The notes under the pieces were generated by a model. The model was given only the letters and a program-made list of their open reading frames with translations, was not told where the DNA came from and made no database searches. Shown piece by piece: positions 1 to 6,975 of a DNA stretch of 13,370 nt (position 1 is the first letter of the stretch; each line of letters opens with the position of its first letter). Source of the stretch: Lachnospiraceae bacterium UBA7110 (GTDB taxonomy: Bacteria; Bacillota; Clostridia; Lachnospirales; Lachnospiraceae); the NCBI GenBank assembly GCA_002492295.1, contig DKYC01000156.1:666-14035 (forward strand), in the 5' to 3' direction. Made by a program: the position numbers and the translations under genes.

Positions 1-300
1 CATGATTACTTTCTGTATGACTGGCATGATAAATATCATAGGGATATTAAACGCCTTCATGGATTTTATCATCCGGGAATAGCGCTAAGAAATGCATCAA
101 AGGAGTATGAATTGACAGCGCGGGAAAGGGATATTATTAAAAAGCATATGTGGCCACTTACAGTGGTACCGCCTATGTGCAGGGAAGCCTGGATTGTGAC
201 GACAGCGGATAAGTACTGTTCTTTAATGGAAACGCTCTATATTCATGAGGGCAAGGCATATCGTAAAAAGAAAGAGAAGAATGATATTAGGGTAGCGTAA
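1..300 (+). CDS. HD-domain putative phosphohydrolase (3' part only)
   Basis: The reading frame is open from the first base to the TAA at 298-300, giving the last 99 residues of a protein whose start lies outside the window. The fragment opens with an HD doublet in HDYFLYDWHD. It then has RLHGFYHPG, the stretch KHMWPLTVVPP and ADKYCSLME. This pattern matches a family of clostridial HD-superfamily proteins, in which His and Asp residues bind divalent metal and act on phosphoesters. The substrate cannot be told. The lysine-rich tail (KKKEK) is probably disordered. No signal peptide or membrane segment is visible in this part. The pyruvate kinase start follows 35 bp after the stop with no visible terminator, so the two may be co-transcribed. 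Confidence 0.75.
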   Translation, partial: HDYFLYDWHDKYHRDIKRLHGFYHPGIALRNASKEYELTARERDIIKKHMWPLTVVPPMCREAWIVTTADKYCSLMETLYIHEGKAYRKKKEKNDIRVA

Positions 301-335
301 AAAACGAATTGTATGCGAAAGGAATTAATTTTGGA

Positions 336-1760
336 ATGAGAAAAACGAAGATTATTTGTACCATTGGTCCTGCGTCGGAAAATGAGGATAAGCTTCGCGA
401 GCTGATGCTTGCGGGAATGAATGTAGCAAGGTTTAATTTTTCGCATGGAAATCATGCGGAACATGAAAAAAAGCTGGAACGCGTGAGGAAGGTCGCCAGA
501 GAATTGAAGATACCACTTGCAACAATGCAGGACACGAAAGGACCGGAGATAAGACTTAAGGATTTTGAGGGCGGAAAAGTATTTCTTGAGACGGGAAGTA
601 CGTTCCGGCTGACGACGGATGAGGTAATGGGTACTGCCGAGAGGGCGACGATTACGTATAAGAGTTTAAAAAATGACATTCATGTCGGAAATACGATATT
701 GATTGACGACGGATTGATAGAGATGAAAGTGTCGGCGATAGAGGGTACGGATATTGCATGCGAGGTAATCAATGGCGGTTTTGTATCAAACCATAAAGGG
801 ATTAATGTGCCGGGAGCAAATTTGTCAATGCCTTTTATCAGTGATGTTGACAGGGAGGATATCCTGTTTGGCGTGAAGATGGGATATGATTATATTGCGG
901 CATCGTTTGTGAGATGTGCGGAGGATGTCTTGGCTGTCAGAAAGATTTTGGATGAAAATGGCAGTAGGATGAAGATTATTTCAAAGATTGAGAGTATGCA
1001 GGGCATTGATAATCTTGATGAAATTTTGGAAGTTTCGGATGGGATTATGGTAGCGCGCGGTGACATGGGAGTGGAGGTTCCCTTGGAAGAGGTACCTGTG
1101 CTGCAGAAGAAGATGATTAAAAAGGCGTTGAAGCTTGGAAAGATTGTAATTACTGCGACACAGATGCTGGAATCCATGATTAAAAATCCAAGACCTACGA
1201 GGGCGGAAGCTACGGATGTGGCGAATGCGATTTATGACGGTACTTCTGCAATTATGCTTAGCGGTGAGAGCGCGGCAGGGGCATATCCGGTTGAGGCTGT
1301 ACGTACAATGGATAAGATTGCGCTGCGTACAGAGGAGGAAATCTGTTATAAAGAAAGGCTTAGGAAAAAGAGTTATAATTGGGAGAATAATGACGGCGTA
1401 ACGACTGCAATTTGCCATGCGTGCTGCACAACGGCAATGGATTTGGATGCAGCGGCGATTATTACGGTTACAATGTCAGGCTTTACGGCAGGCATGATTT
1501 CCAGGTATCAGCCGGGGTGTAGGATAATTGGCTGTGCGGTTGACGAGACGGTTTACAGGCAGCTTTCCATGTATTTTGGCGTAAGCCCATTGCTCATTGA
1601 GAAAAAGGACAATGCGGATGCACTGTTTGAAGCTGCAATAAATGCGAGCATTGAGGCGGGGCTTATCAAACGGGGAGATACGGTAGTGCTGACGGCGGGT
1701 GTGCCGCTTGGCGTTGCGGGTAACACAAATATGATACGCGTAACTGAAGGCATTCTGTGA
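336..1760 (+). CDS. pyk: Pyruvate kinase
   Basis: Cytoplasmic glycolytic enzyme converting phosphoenolpyruvate and ADP to pyruvate and ATP. The product is 474 residues, the usual length for the core enzyme without the extra C-terminal PEP-utiliser-like domain found in some Firmicutes. It begins RKTKIICTIGPAS and has NFSHG near residue 35. The catalytic-lysine segment is ISKIES, followed by MVARGDMGVEVPLE, the metal and PEP site. The signature TATQMLESM..NPRPTRAE..DVANA and LSGESAAG come next, and the C-terminal allosteric domain ends RVTEGIL. I chose the ATG at 336 because the family starts MRKTKI and AAAGGAA (318-324) lies upstream; an in-frame TTG at 309 would add nine unconserved residues. 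The stop overlaps the region just before the next gene, so translation of the two is probably linked. No truncation is seen. Confidence 0.96.
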   Translation: MRKTKIICTIGPASENEDKLRELMLAGMNVARFNFSHGNHAEHEKKLERVRKVARELKIPLATMQDTKGPEIRLKDFEGGKVFLETGSTFRLTTDEVMGTAERATITYKSLKNDIHVGNTILIDDGLIEMKVSAIEGTDIACEVINGGFVSNHKGINVPGANLSMPFISDVDREDILFGVKMGYDYIAASFVRCAEDVLAVRKILDENGSRMKIISKIESMQGIDNLDEILEVSDGIMVARGDMGVEVPLEEVPVLQKKMIKKALKLGKIVITATQMLESMIKNPRPTRAEATDVANAIYDGTSAIMLSGESAAGAYPVEAVRTMDKIALRTEEEICYKERLRKKSYNWENNDGVTTAICHACCTTAMDLDAAAIITVTMSGFTAGMISRYQPGCRIIGCAVDETVYRQLSMYFGVSPLLIEKKDNADALFEAAINASIEAGLIKRGDTVVLTAGVPLGVAGNTNMIRVTEGIL

Positions 1761-1777
1761 AATGGCTGAGGAGAAAA

Positions 1778-2377
1778 ATGGGTAGGATTTTTTGTATTAT
1801 CGGAAAAAGCTCATCAGGAAAAGACACGATTTACAAAAAGCTTTTAAATTGTCATGAACTTGGTTTGAAAAATATAGTGCCATATACAACACGCCCGATC
1901 CGTGCCGGAGAGCAGGAGGGCGTGGAGTACCACTTTGTCACGGTAGAAGCAATGGAACAGATGCAGGCTGAAAATCGGATTATTGAGAGCCGCGCCTATG
2001 ATACGGTTTATGGAAGGTGGTATTATTTTACGGCGAAGGATAGTCAGCTTGCGTTGGAGAAATATGATTATTTGGTGATTGGGACGCTTGCGTCTTATGT
2101 CAGAACGCGGGATTATTTTGGAGCGGATAAGGTTGTGGCGATTTATATTGATTTGGAAGATGGAGAGCGTTTGAGCCGGGCGCTCCGGCGTGAGAAAAAG
2201 CAGAGTCAGCCAAGATATGAGGAGATGTGCAGGCGTTTTATTGCTGATACGAAGGACTTTTCGGAGGAAAACTTGATGAAGGCGGGCATTGGGAAATGCT
2301 TTGATAACCATTGCCTGAAACAATGCCTTGAAGAGATTAAGGACTATGTAAAATCGTATAAGGAAAGTACTTTTTAA
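1778..2377 (+). CDS. Guanylate-kinase-like P-loop nucleotide kinase (divergent)
   Basis: A 199-residue cytoplasmic protein of guanylate kinase type. Seen: a P-loop GKSSSGKDT (residues 9-17), the GMP-binding signature TTRPIRAGEQEGVEYHFV (37-54), an Arg-rich lid region (residues 131-153), and ES...YDTVYG (70-79) where GMK has its E and YG residues. Odd: the GMK segment that normally reads roughly L-x-I-D-x-Q-G, with a substrate-side Asp, reads YLVIGTLASY (98-107) and lacks the Asp. The P-loop has SSSGKD rather than GVGKGT or GVGKST. A normal GMK would phosphorylate GMP; whether this one does is open. The ATG at 1778 follows AGGAG (1769-1773) at a short 4-base spacing; a GTG at 1757 overlapping pyk is the alternative. 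It lies upstream of yaaR, where B. subtilis has tmk, and could be a paralogue with another NMP substrate. Confidence 0.8.
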   Translation: MGRIFCIIGKSSSGKDTIYKKLLNCHELGLKNIVPYTTRPIRAGEQEGVEYHFVTVEAMEQMQAENRIIESRAYDTVYGRWYYFTAKDSQLALEKYDYLVIGTLASYVRTRDYFGADKVVAIYIDLEDGERLSRALRREKKQSQPRYEEMCRRFIADTKDFSEENLMKAGIGKCFDNHCLKQCLEEIKDYVKSYKESTF

Positions 2378-2427
2378 AAATTATTTCTTCAAAAATGATT
2401 GTGCACACGTTATAGGGGGGTACATAG

Positions 2428-2868
2428 ATGGATTTTAAGGTAAATGAAATTCAGCAGCCAATACAGATGCAGCAAACGCAGCAGGCGCAGCCGACGGATG
2501 ATACGTTTCAGTTTATGCTGGCGAGCAATATTGAGGAGGAGGGGCTTGCAGAGCGCCTCAATCTTATGATGCAGGAAATCACGATGCAGGGTGATAAGAT
2601 TGTGAAGCGCATGGATGTGACGGATATGAAGAAATACCGTGCGCTGATTAAGGAGTTTATGAATGAGATTGTAAACCGTTCCCATAAGTTTTCGCGTGAA
2701 AATTTTTTGGACAGGCGCGGGCGTCATAGAGTATACGGAATTATCCGGCTGGTGGATGAAAAGCTGGATGAACTTGCGCAGGAGCTTGTGAAGGAAGAGT
2801 GCGATAAAATTGCCATTTTGGCAAAGGTGGACGAAATACGGGGGCTTTTGCTGGATATTTTTGCATAG
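2428..2868 (+). CDS. yaaR: YaaR family protein (DUF327)
   Basis: A 146-residue soluble, helical protein of the YaaR/DUF327 family, whose biochemical role is not established. The N-terminal 30 residues are Gln-rich (QQPIQMQQTQQAQ) and probably disordered. The rest is the conserved helical core, with KRMDVTDMKKYR, EFMNEIV and the signature RENFLDRRGRHRVYGII, ending in a heptad-like segment DEKLDELAQELVKEE. Length matches the family. The start is fixed by GGGGGG (2415-2420), seven bases before the ATG. The position directly before holB and ricT is the same as in B. subtilis, which supports the assignment more strongly than the sequence alone. Confidence 0.9.
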   Translation: MDFKVNEIQQPIQMQQTQQAQPTDDTFQFMLASNIEEEGLAERLNLMMQEITMQGDKIVKRMDVTDMKKYRALIKEFMNEIVNRSHKFSRENFLDRRGRHRVYGIIRLVDEKLDELAQELVKEECDKIAILAKVDEIRGLLLDIFA

Positions 2869-2922
2869 TCAAAATTGAAAAATCAAAGAGTATTCAATTA
2901 GCAGTTGTATGGAGGGTACCGA

Positions 2923-3930
2923 ATGGCGGAGACAGGCTGGAGTGATGTAATCGGACAGAAACAGTTGACGGATAATCTGCGCAACGCTTTGCGGTTCAAT
3001 AAGATTTCACATGCGTATTTGATACAGGGGGAAAAGCTGTCAGGAAAGAGGATGATTGCGGACATTTTTGCGCGGGCGTTGCAATGCGAGTCACAGCAGG
3101 ATAAGAAACCCTGCAATCAGTGTCGGTCGTGCAGGCAGGCGATAAACAGGAACCATCCGGACATCCTGTATGTGGAGCATGAAAAACCGAACGTGATTTC
3201 GGTGGACAATATCAGACAGCAGATTAACGGGGATATTGCGATTAAACCGTACAGCGGAATACGCAAAATTTATATCGTGGATGAAGCGGAGAAAATGAAT
3301 GTACAGGCGCAGAACGCGCTTTTAAAAACGTTGGAGGAGCCGCCGGAATATGCGGTGATTTTACTTTTGGCAACAAGGGCCGAGGCAATGCTGCAGACAA
3401 TCTTGAGCCGCTGTGTAGTGCTGAATACGAGACCGGTGCATGAGGAGCTGATTAAGGAATTTTTAATGCATAAAGTGCAGATTCCGGATTACCGTGCGGC
3501 GGTCTGTGCGTCGTTTGCGCGTGGCAATGTGGGACGTGCGGTGGAACTTGCATCGAATGAGCAGTTTGACCATATGAAGGCTGCGGTAATCGGTACGATG
3601 AAAAATATATCCGGTATGGAAACGAATAAAATGGCATCAGAAATCAAGAAAATCAATGAGGAAAAATTTGACGTGGACGATTATCTTGATTTGTGTTTTA
3701 TTTGGTACAGAGATGTGTTATTATATAAAGCGTGTGGCGTATACGGGGATCAGGGGCACATTATTTTTAAGGAGGACATGGCAGAGATTGCCGATGCGGC
3801 GAAACGGTACAGCTATGATGGGATTGAGAGGATTATTCATTCGATAGACAAGGCGAGAAGTCGGCTTAAGGCAAATGTAAATTTTGAACTTACGATGGAA
3901 CTGATGTTTATGGATATGAGAGCTGGATGA
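2923..3930 (+). CDS. holB: DNA polymerase III subunit delta' (clamp loader)
   Basis: A 335-residue AAA+ protein, the delta' subunit of the replicative clamp loader, which with tau/gamma and delta opens the beta clamp and places it on DNA. Seen: N-terminal GWSDVIGQKQL; a Walker-A-like GEKLSGKR (36-43) with Arg where Thr or Ser would bind Mg-ATP; a four-Cys zinc module at Cys55, 64, 67 and 70 (CNQCRSC); Walker-B-like IYIVDEAEKMN (116-126); LLKTLEEPPEYA; and the SRC motif LSRC (161-164) that supplies the arginine finger to the neighbouring ATPase subunit. A defective ATP site is normal for delta'. GGAGGG (2911-2916) is six bases before the ATG at 2923; an upstream in-frame TTG at 2905 would place that site inside the gene. 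The C-terminal collar domain (about 210-335) is less conserved, as expected. Confidence 0.93.
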   Translation: MAETGWSDVIGQKQLTDNLRNALRFNKISHAYLIQGEKLSGKRMIADIFARALQCESQQDKKPCNQCRSCRQAINRNHPDILYVEHEKPNVISVDNIRQQINGDIAIKPYSGIRKIYIVDEAEKMNVQAQNALLKTLEEPPEYAVILLLATRAEAMLQTILSRCVVLNTRPVHEELIKEFLMHKVQIPDYRAAVCASFARGNVGRAVELASNEQFDHMKAAVIGTMKNISGMETNKMASEIKKINEEKFDVDDYLDLCFIWYRDVLLYKACGVYGDQGHIIFKEDMAEIADAAKRYSYDGIERIIHSIDKARSRLKANVNFELTMELMFMDMRAG

Positions 3931-3971
3931 ATAACAGGAAGAGATTGATGGAAAGAGTGAGGTAGATAGAT

Positions 3972-4901
3972 ATGGTAAAAGTAATTGGTGTCAGATTTCG
4001 GACAGCAGGCAAGATTTATTTTTTTGATCCTGCCGGTTTTGACGTAAAGCGCAATGACCATGTGATTGTGGAGACAGCGCGTGGGATAGAGTACGGTACG
4101 GTGGTTGGAAGCCCAAGGGAGATTGAGGACGATCAGGTCGTACAGCCTTTAAAACCTGTGCTGCGTGTGGCGAATAAGCGGGACATGGAGCAGGAGGCGG
4201 CGAATAAGCAGAAGGAAAAGGATGCCTTTAAGATTTGCCTTGAAAAAATTAAAAAGCATAATCTGGAAATGAAATTAATTGATGCAGAATATACATTCGA
4301 TAACAATAAAGTGCTGTTTTACTTTACGGCGGACGGCAGAATTGACTTCCGGGAGCTTGTAAAGGATTTGGCATCTGTGTTTAAGACAAGGATTGAGCTG
4401 CGTCAAATCGGCGTGCGTGACGAGACGAAAATACTTGGCGGAATTGGCATTTGCGGCAGACCGCTCTGCTGTCATACGCATTTATCGGAGTTTATCCCGG
4501 TGTCGATTAAGATGGCTAAGGAGCAGAATCTGTCGTTAAATCCGACAAAGATTTCGGGTGTCTGCGGCAGGCTGATGTGCTGTCTGAAGCATGAGGAAGA
4601 TACATATGAGTATCTGAACAAAAAGCTTCCGAATGTGGGCGATTTCGTGACGACGGACGATGGACTCAAGGGTGAGGTTCACAGCGTAAATGTGCTGCGT
4701 CAGCTTGTTAAGGTGGTTGTCGAGGTGGATGACGAGAAGGAAATCCGCGAGTATAAGGTGGAGCAGCTGCGGTTTAAGCGGCGCCATAAACGGGACAAGA
4801 ATGATGGCATGAGTGATGAGGAGCTTAAGGAGTTAAAGGAGCTTGAAAAGCTAGAGAAGAAGGAAAAGCAGGAGGGAAAGTCGAAGCTTGACGATAACTG
4901 A
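3972..4901 (+). CDS. ricT: RicT / YaaT, PSP1-domain regulator (stage 0 sporulation family)
   Basis: A 309-residue cytoplasmic protein with the PSP1 C-terminal domain. In B. subtilis, YaaT (RicT) joins YmcA (RicA) and YlbF (RicF) in a complex carrying iron-sulfur clusters. That complex partners RNase Y in mRNA maturation and affects sporulation, competence and biofilm formation. Seen: the N-terminal beta region VKVIGVRFRTAGKIYFFDP, and two cysteine clusters, GICGRPLCC (Cys161, 166, 167) and GVCGRLMCC (Cys198, 203, 204), the conserved family signature and likely cluster ligands. The last 40 or so residues are a very charged Lys/Glu tail, which is why the protein is longer than the B. subtilis one (about 275). 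GAGG at 3959-3962 lies nine bases before the ATG. Its stop shares bases with the start of the next gene (TGATG). Confidence 0.93.
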   Translation: MVKVIGVRFRTAGKIYFFDPAGFDVKRNDHVIVETARGIEYGTVVGSPREIEDDQVVQPLKPVLRVANKRDMEQEAANKQKEKDAFKICLEKIKKHNLEMKLIDAEYTFDNNKVLFYFTADGRIDFRELVKDLASVFKTRIELRQIGVRDETKILGGIGICGRPLCCHTHLSEFIPVSIKMAKEQNLSLNPTKISGVCGRLMCCLKHEEDTYEYLNKKLPNVGDFVTTDDGLKGEVHSVNVLRQLVKVVVEVDDEKEIREYKVEQLRFKRRHKRDKNDGMSDEELKELKELEKLEKKEKQEGKSKLDDN

Positions 4902-5638
4902 TGGATGTGGAGTTAAAGGAAAACGAGAGAATTGACGACCTGCAGCGCAATGGGTACCGGATTATCCAAAATCCTAAAAAGTTTTGTTTTGGGATGGATG
5001 CAGTGCTTCTGAGCGGATTTGCGCGTGTGAAGCCGGGGGCACGTGTGCTTGATTTGGGTACAGGCACGGGGATTATTCCGATTTTGCTTGAGGCAAAGAC
5101 GCAGGCGGCGCATCTGACGGCGCTTGAGATACAGGAGGAGAGCGCGGATATGGCGCGGCGCAGTGTGCTGCTGAACGGGCTTTCGGATAAAATTGACATT
5201 GTGACGGGTGATATCAGGGAGGCGGACGGACTGTTTGCGGCGGCGGGTTTTGACGTGGTGACATGCAATCCGCCTTATATGATTGGGCAGCATGGGCTGA
5301 TAAATCCGGACGCGCCAAAAGCAATTGCAAGGCATGAGATTATGTGTACGCTTGAGGATGTGGTGCGGACTGCTTCGAAGCTGTTAAAACCTGGCGGAAG
5401 TTTTTTTATGGTGCACCGCCCGTTCCGTCTGGCGGAAATCATTACAGTAATGGAGCAGTATAAGTTAGAACCGAAACGTATGCAGCTTGTGTATCCTTAT
5501 GTGGATAAGGAGCCGAATATGGTGCTGATTGAGGGATGCCGCGGGGGGCGGTCACGGATGACGGTGGAAAAGCCGCTGATTATTTTTAAGGCGCCGGATG
5601 TTTACATGGATGAGATTAAGGAATTATACGGATACTGA
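4901..5638 (+). CDS. trmN6: tRNA1(Val) (adenine-37-N6)-methyltransferase-like, YabB/TrmN6 family
   Basis: A 245-residue SAM-dependent Rossmann-fold methyltransferase. Seen: an N-terminal block with IIQNPKKFCFGMDAVLL (21-37), typical of the YabB/YfiC group; SAM motif I, VLDLGTGTGIIP (49-60); an acidic residue after the second strand (ALEIQEES); GDIRE (103-107); and the catalytic NPPY (123-126) that flips and methylates the amino group of adenine or another exocyclic amine. The neighbouring ricT and rsmI match the yabB locus of B. subtilis. In E. coli the homologue makes m6A37 in tRNA1(Val); the exact substrate here is inferred. No good Shine-Dalgarno lies at a normal distance (the nearest GGAGGG is at 4871-4876), so translation probably depends on ricT through the TGATG overlap. 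Confidence 0.88.
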   Translation: MDVELKENERIDDLQRNGYRIIQNPKKFCFGMDAVLLSGFARVKPGARVLDLGTGTGIIPILLEAKTQAAHLTALEIQEESADMARRSVLLNGLSDKIDIVTGDIREADGLFAAAGFDVVTCNPPYMIGQHGLINPDAPKAIARHEIMCTLEDVVRTASKLLKPGGSFFMVHRPFRLAEIITVMEQYKLEPKRMQLVYPYVDKEPNMVLIEGCRGGRSRMTVEKPLIIFKAPDVYMDEIKELYGY

Positions 5639-5664
5639 GTGGGGGTATTGTCAGGAGGCGGAAA

Positions 5665-6516
5665 ATGTCAGGGAAATTATTTTTGTGCGCAACGCCTATT
5701 GGGAATTTGGGTGATATGACGCCGCGTGTGGTGGAGACACTGCAGGCGGTTGATTTGATTGCGGCGGAGGATACGCGAAACAGCATAAAGCTGTTAAATC
5801 ATTTTGGAATACATACTTCTATGACGAGCTATCATGAATATAATAAAGTAGAGAAAGCACAGTATTTAGTCGCGCAAATGCTGGAAGGGAGGGATGTCGC
5901 GCTGATTACGGACGCCGGTACGCCGGCGGTTTCCGATCCGGGCGAGGTTTTGGTGCGGATGTGCCATGAGGCGGGAATTGCGGTGACGTCGCTTCCAGGT
6001 GCGGCCGCGTGTATTACGGCGCTGACGCTTTCAGGGCTTTCTACGCGGAGATTTTGTTTTGAGGGCTTTCTGCCTGCGGACAGAAAGGAGCGGCAGGAGG
6101 TTCTTGAGGATTTAAAGAAGGAATCGCGGACGATTATTTTATATGAGGCACCGCACCATTTGAAGCGGACACTGGAGCTGCTTTATGAGACTCTGGGTGA
6201 CCGGAAACTGACGCTTTGCCGCGAGCTTACGAAAAAGTTTGAAGAGGTTTGGCCGACAACGCTTTCGGATGCCTGTGCTGTTTTTGAAGGCAGGGAGCCA
6301 AAAGGTGAGTATGTACTTGTGGTCGAGGGAAAGAGCCTTGCGGAATGGAAGCAGGAGCGCAGGCAGGAGTGGCAGGCAATGTCGATTGAGGAGCATATGC
6401 AGATTTACGAGTCGCAGGGGGTTGAACATAAAGAAGCCATGAAGCGGGTCGCAAAAGACAGGGGGATTTCGAAGAGTGTGGTTTACAAAAGATTGGTTGA
6501 AAATGAAAAATTATAA
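5665..6516 (+). CDS. rsmI: 16S rRNA (cytidine-1402-2'-O)-methyltransferase
   Basis: A 283-residue tetrapyrrole-methylase-fold enzyme that adds a 2'-O-methyl group to C1402 in the decoding centre of 16S rRNA. Seen: LFLCATPIGNLGDMTPR at the N-terminus, LIAAEDTRNSIKLLNHFGI, the loop LITDAGTPAVSDPG, LPGAAACITALTLSGL, FEGFLP and LYEAPHHLKRTLELL, all family signatures in the normal order. The C-terminal helical segment KEAMKRVAKDRGISKSVVYKRL is the small RsmI C-terminal domain. The length is normal. AGGAGG (5653-5658) sits six bases before the ATG. The gene starts 26 bp after trmN6; the GIY-YIG gene (yazA) that separates the two in B. subtilis is absent. It ends nine bases before the acpP promoter with no terminator between, so read-through into acpP is possible. 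Confidence 0.96.
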   Translation: MSGKLFLCATPIGNLGDMTPRVVETLQAVDLIAAEDTRNSIKLLNHFGIHTSMTSYHEYNKVEKAQYLVAQMLEGRDVALITDAGTPAVSDPGEVLVRMCHEAGIAVTSLPGAAACITALTLSGLSTRRFCFEGFLPADRKERQEVLEDLKKESRTIILYEAPHHLKRTLELLYETLGDRKLTLCRELTKKFEEVWPTTLSDACAVFEGREPKGEYVLVVEGKSLAEWKQERRQEWQAMSIEEHMQIYESQGVEHKEAMKRVAKDRGISKSVVYKRLVENEKL

Positions 6517-6525
6517 GGAAATAAG

Positions 6526-6554
6526 TTGACAAATATAATTCGTGATAATATACT
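6526..6554 (+). promoter_or_regulatory. Sigma-A promoter of acpP
   Basis: TTGACA (6526-6531), a 17-base spacer and TATACT (6549-6554) make a near-consensus sigma-A promoter. Transcription should begin near 6561, leaving a leader of about 97 bases before the acpP ATG. Confidence 0.85.
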
Positions 6555-6584
6555 TCTCATTGTCAATATCATAATAGAATGCTC

Positions 6585-6610
6585 AGCAGCCGTGAATGAA
6601 AACGGTTGTT
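6585..6610 (+). other. Stem-loop in acpP 5' leader
   Basis: AGCAGCCGT (6585-6593) can pair with ACGGTTGTT (6602-6610) as a nine-pair stem that includes two G-U pairs, around an eight-base loop. No T-run follows, so it is not an intrinsic terminator. Its role is unknown; it could stabilise the message. Confidence 0.4.
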
Positions 6611-6657
6611 ATATAATCATTACAGATAATATAAAATGGAGGGTTAGATTAAAGGAT

Positions 6658-6891
6658 ATGGAAAGAGTGTTTGAAATTATTGAGGAACAGTTACATTTAT
6701 CGGGCATGGAGCTTAGTGAGGATTTATCGCTTAAGGATGACTTGGGCGCGGATTCGATTGACTTAGTGGAGCTGGTGATGGCGCTTGAGGACGAATACGG
6801 CATTGAGATGCAGTATGAGGAGCTTGAGAAGCGCGTTAAGACAATTGGGGATATTATTGAATATTTGACTGAGCAGGGTGCGGATCTTTAA
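6658..6891 (+). CDS. acpP: Acyl carrier protein
   Basis: A 77-residue acidic four-helix protein that carries acyl chains on a 4'-phosphopantetheine arm during fatty acid synthesis. The attachment motif is LGADSIDLVELVMALEDEY, with the modified serine at residue 33 (the usual Leu after it is Ile here). The C-terminal helix IGDIIEYLTEQ is typical. The ATG at 6658 gives the standard length. The best Shine-Dalgarno, GGAGGG (6638-6643), is 14 bases upstream, longer than usual, while AAAGGA (6651-6656) is too close. The open frame upstream runs back through the promoter and is not coding. No fab genes adjoin it, so it could be either the main ACP of fatty acid synthesis or a secondary copy; the sequence alone does not decide. 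Confidence 0.93.
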   Translation: MERVFEIIEEQLHLSGMELSEDLSLKDDLGADSIDLVELVMALEDEYGIEMQYEELEKRVKTIGDIIEYLTEQGADL

Positions 6892-6912
6892 GAAGGGCTT
6901 GGGTTATTTATA

Positions 6913-6943
6913 AAAGGGGACTGTCAGGAATGACAGCCCCTTT
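6913..6943. terminator. Bidirectional intrinsic terminator between acpP and rubrerythrin
   Basis: AAAGGGG-A-CTGTCA (6913-6926), loop GGAA, then TGACAG-CCCCTTT (6931-6943) form a 13-pair stem with one bulged A. A-rich and T-rich flanks lie on both sides, so it can end acpP on the + strand and the perR-rubrerythrin transcript on the - strand. Confidence 0.88.
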
Positions 6944-6975
6944 CTGAAAATCATTCTGTAATTAATCCAAACAGA

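Noticed and set aside
309..335. In-frame TTG start for pyruvate kinase nine codons upstream
   Set aside because: The family starts MRKTKI, and a ribosome site (AAAGGAA, 318-324) falls between the TTG and the ATG at 336.
981..1418. Long open frame on the - strand inside pyk
   Set aside because: It is antisense to a clear enzyme, has no ribosome site or family features, and reads as composition-driven sequence.
6606..6635. Second acpP promoter (TTGTTA with TATAAA)
   Set aside because: Its start would fall at about 6641, inside the only reasonable Shine-Dalgarno site, and the -10 needs an 18-base spacer.
6526..6657. Upstream extension of acpP from a TTG at 6526
   Set aside because: The TTG is the -35 hexamer of the acpP promoter, and the extension has no ACP homology.
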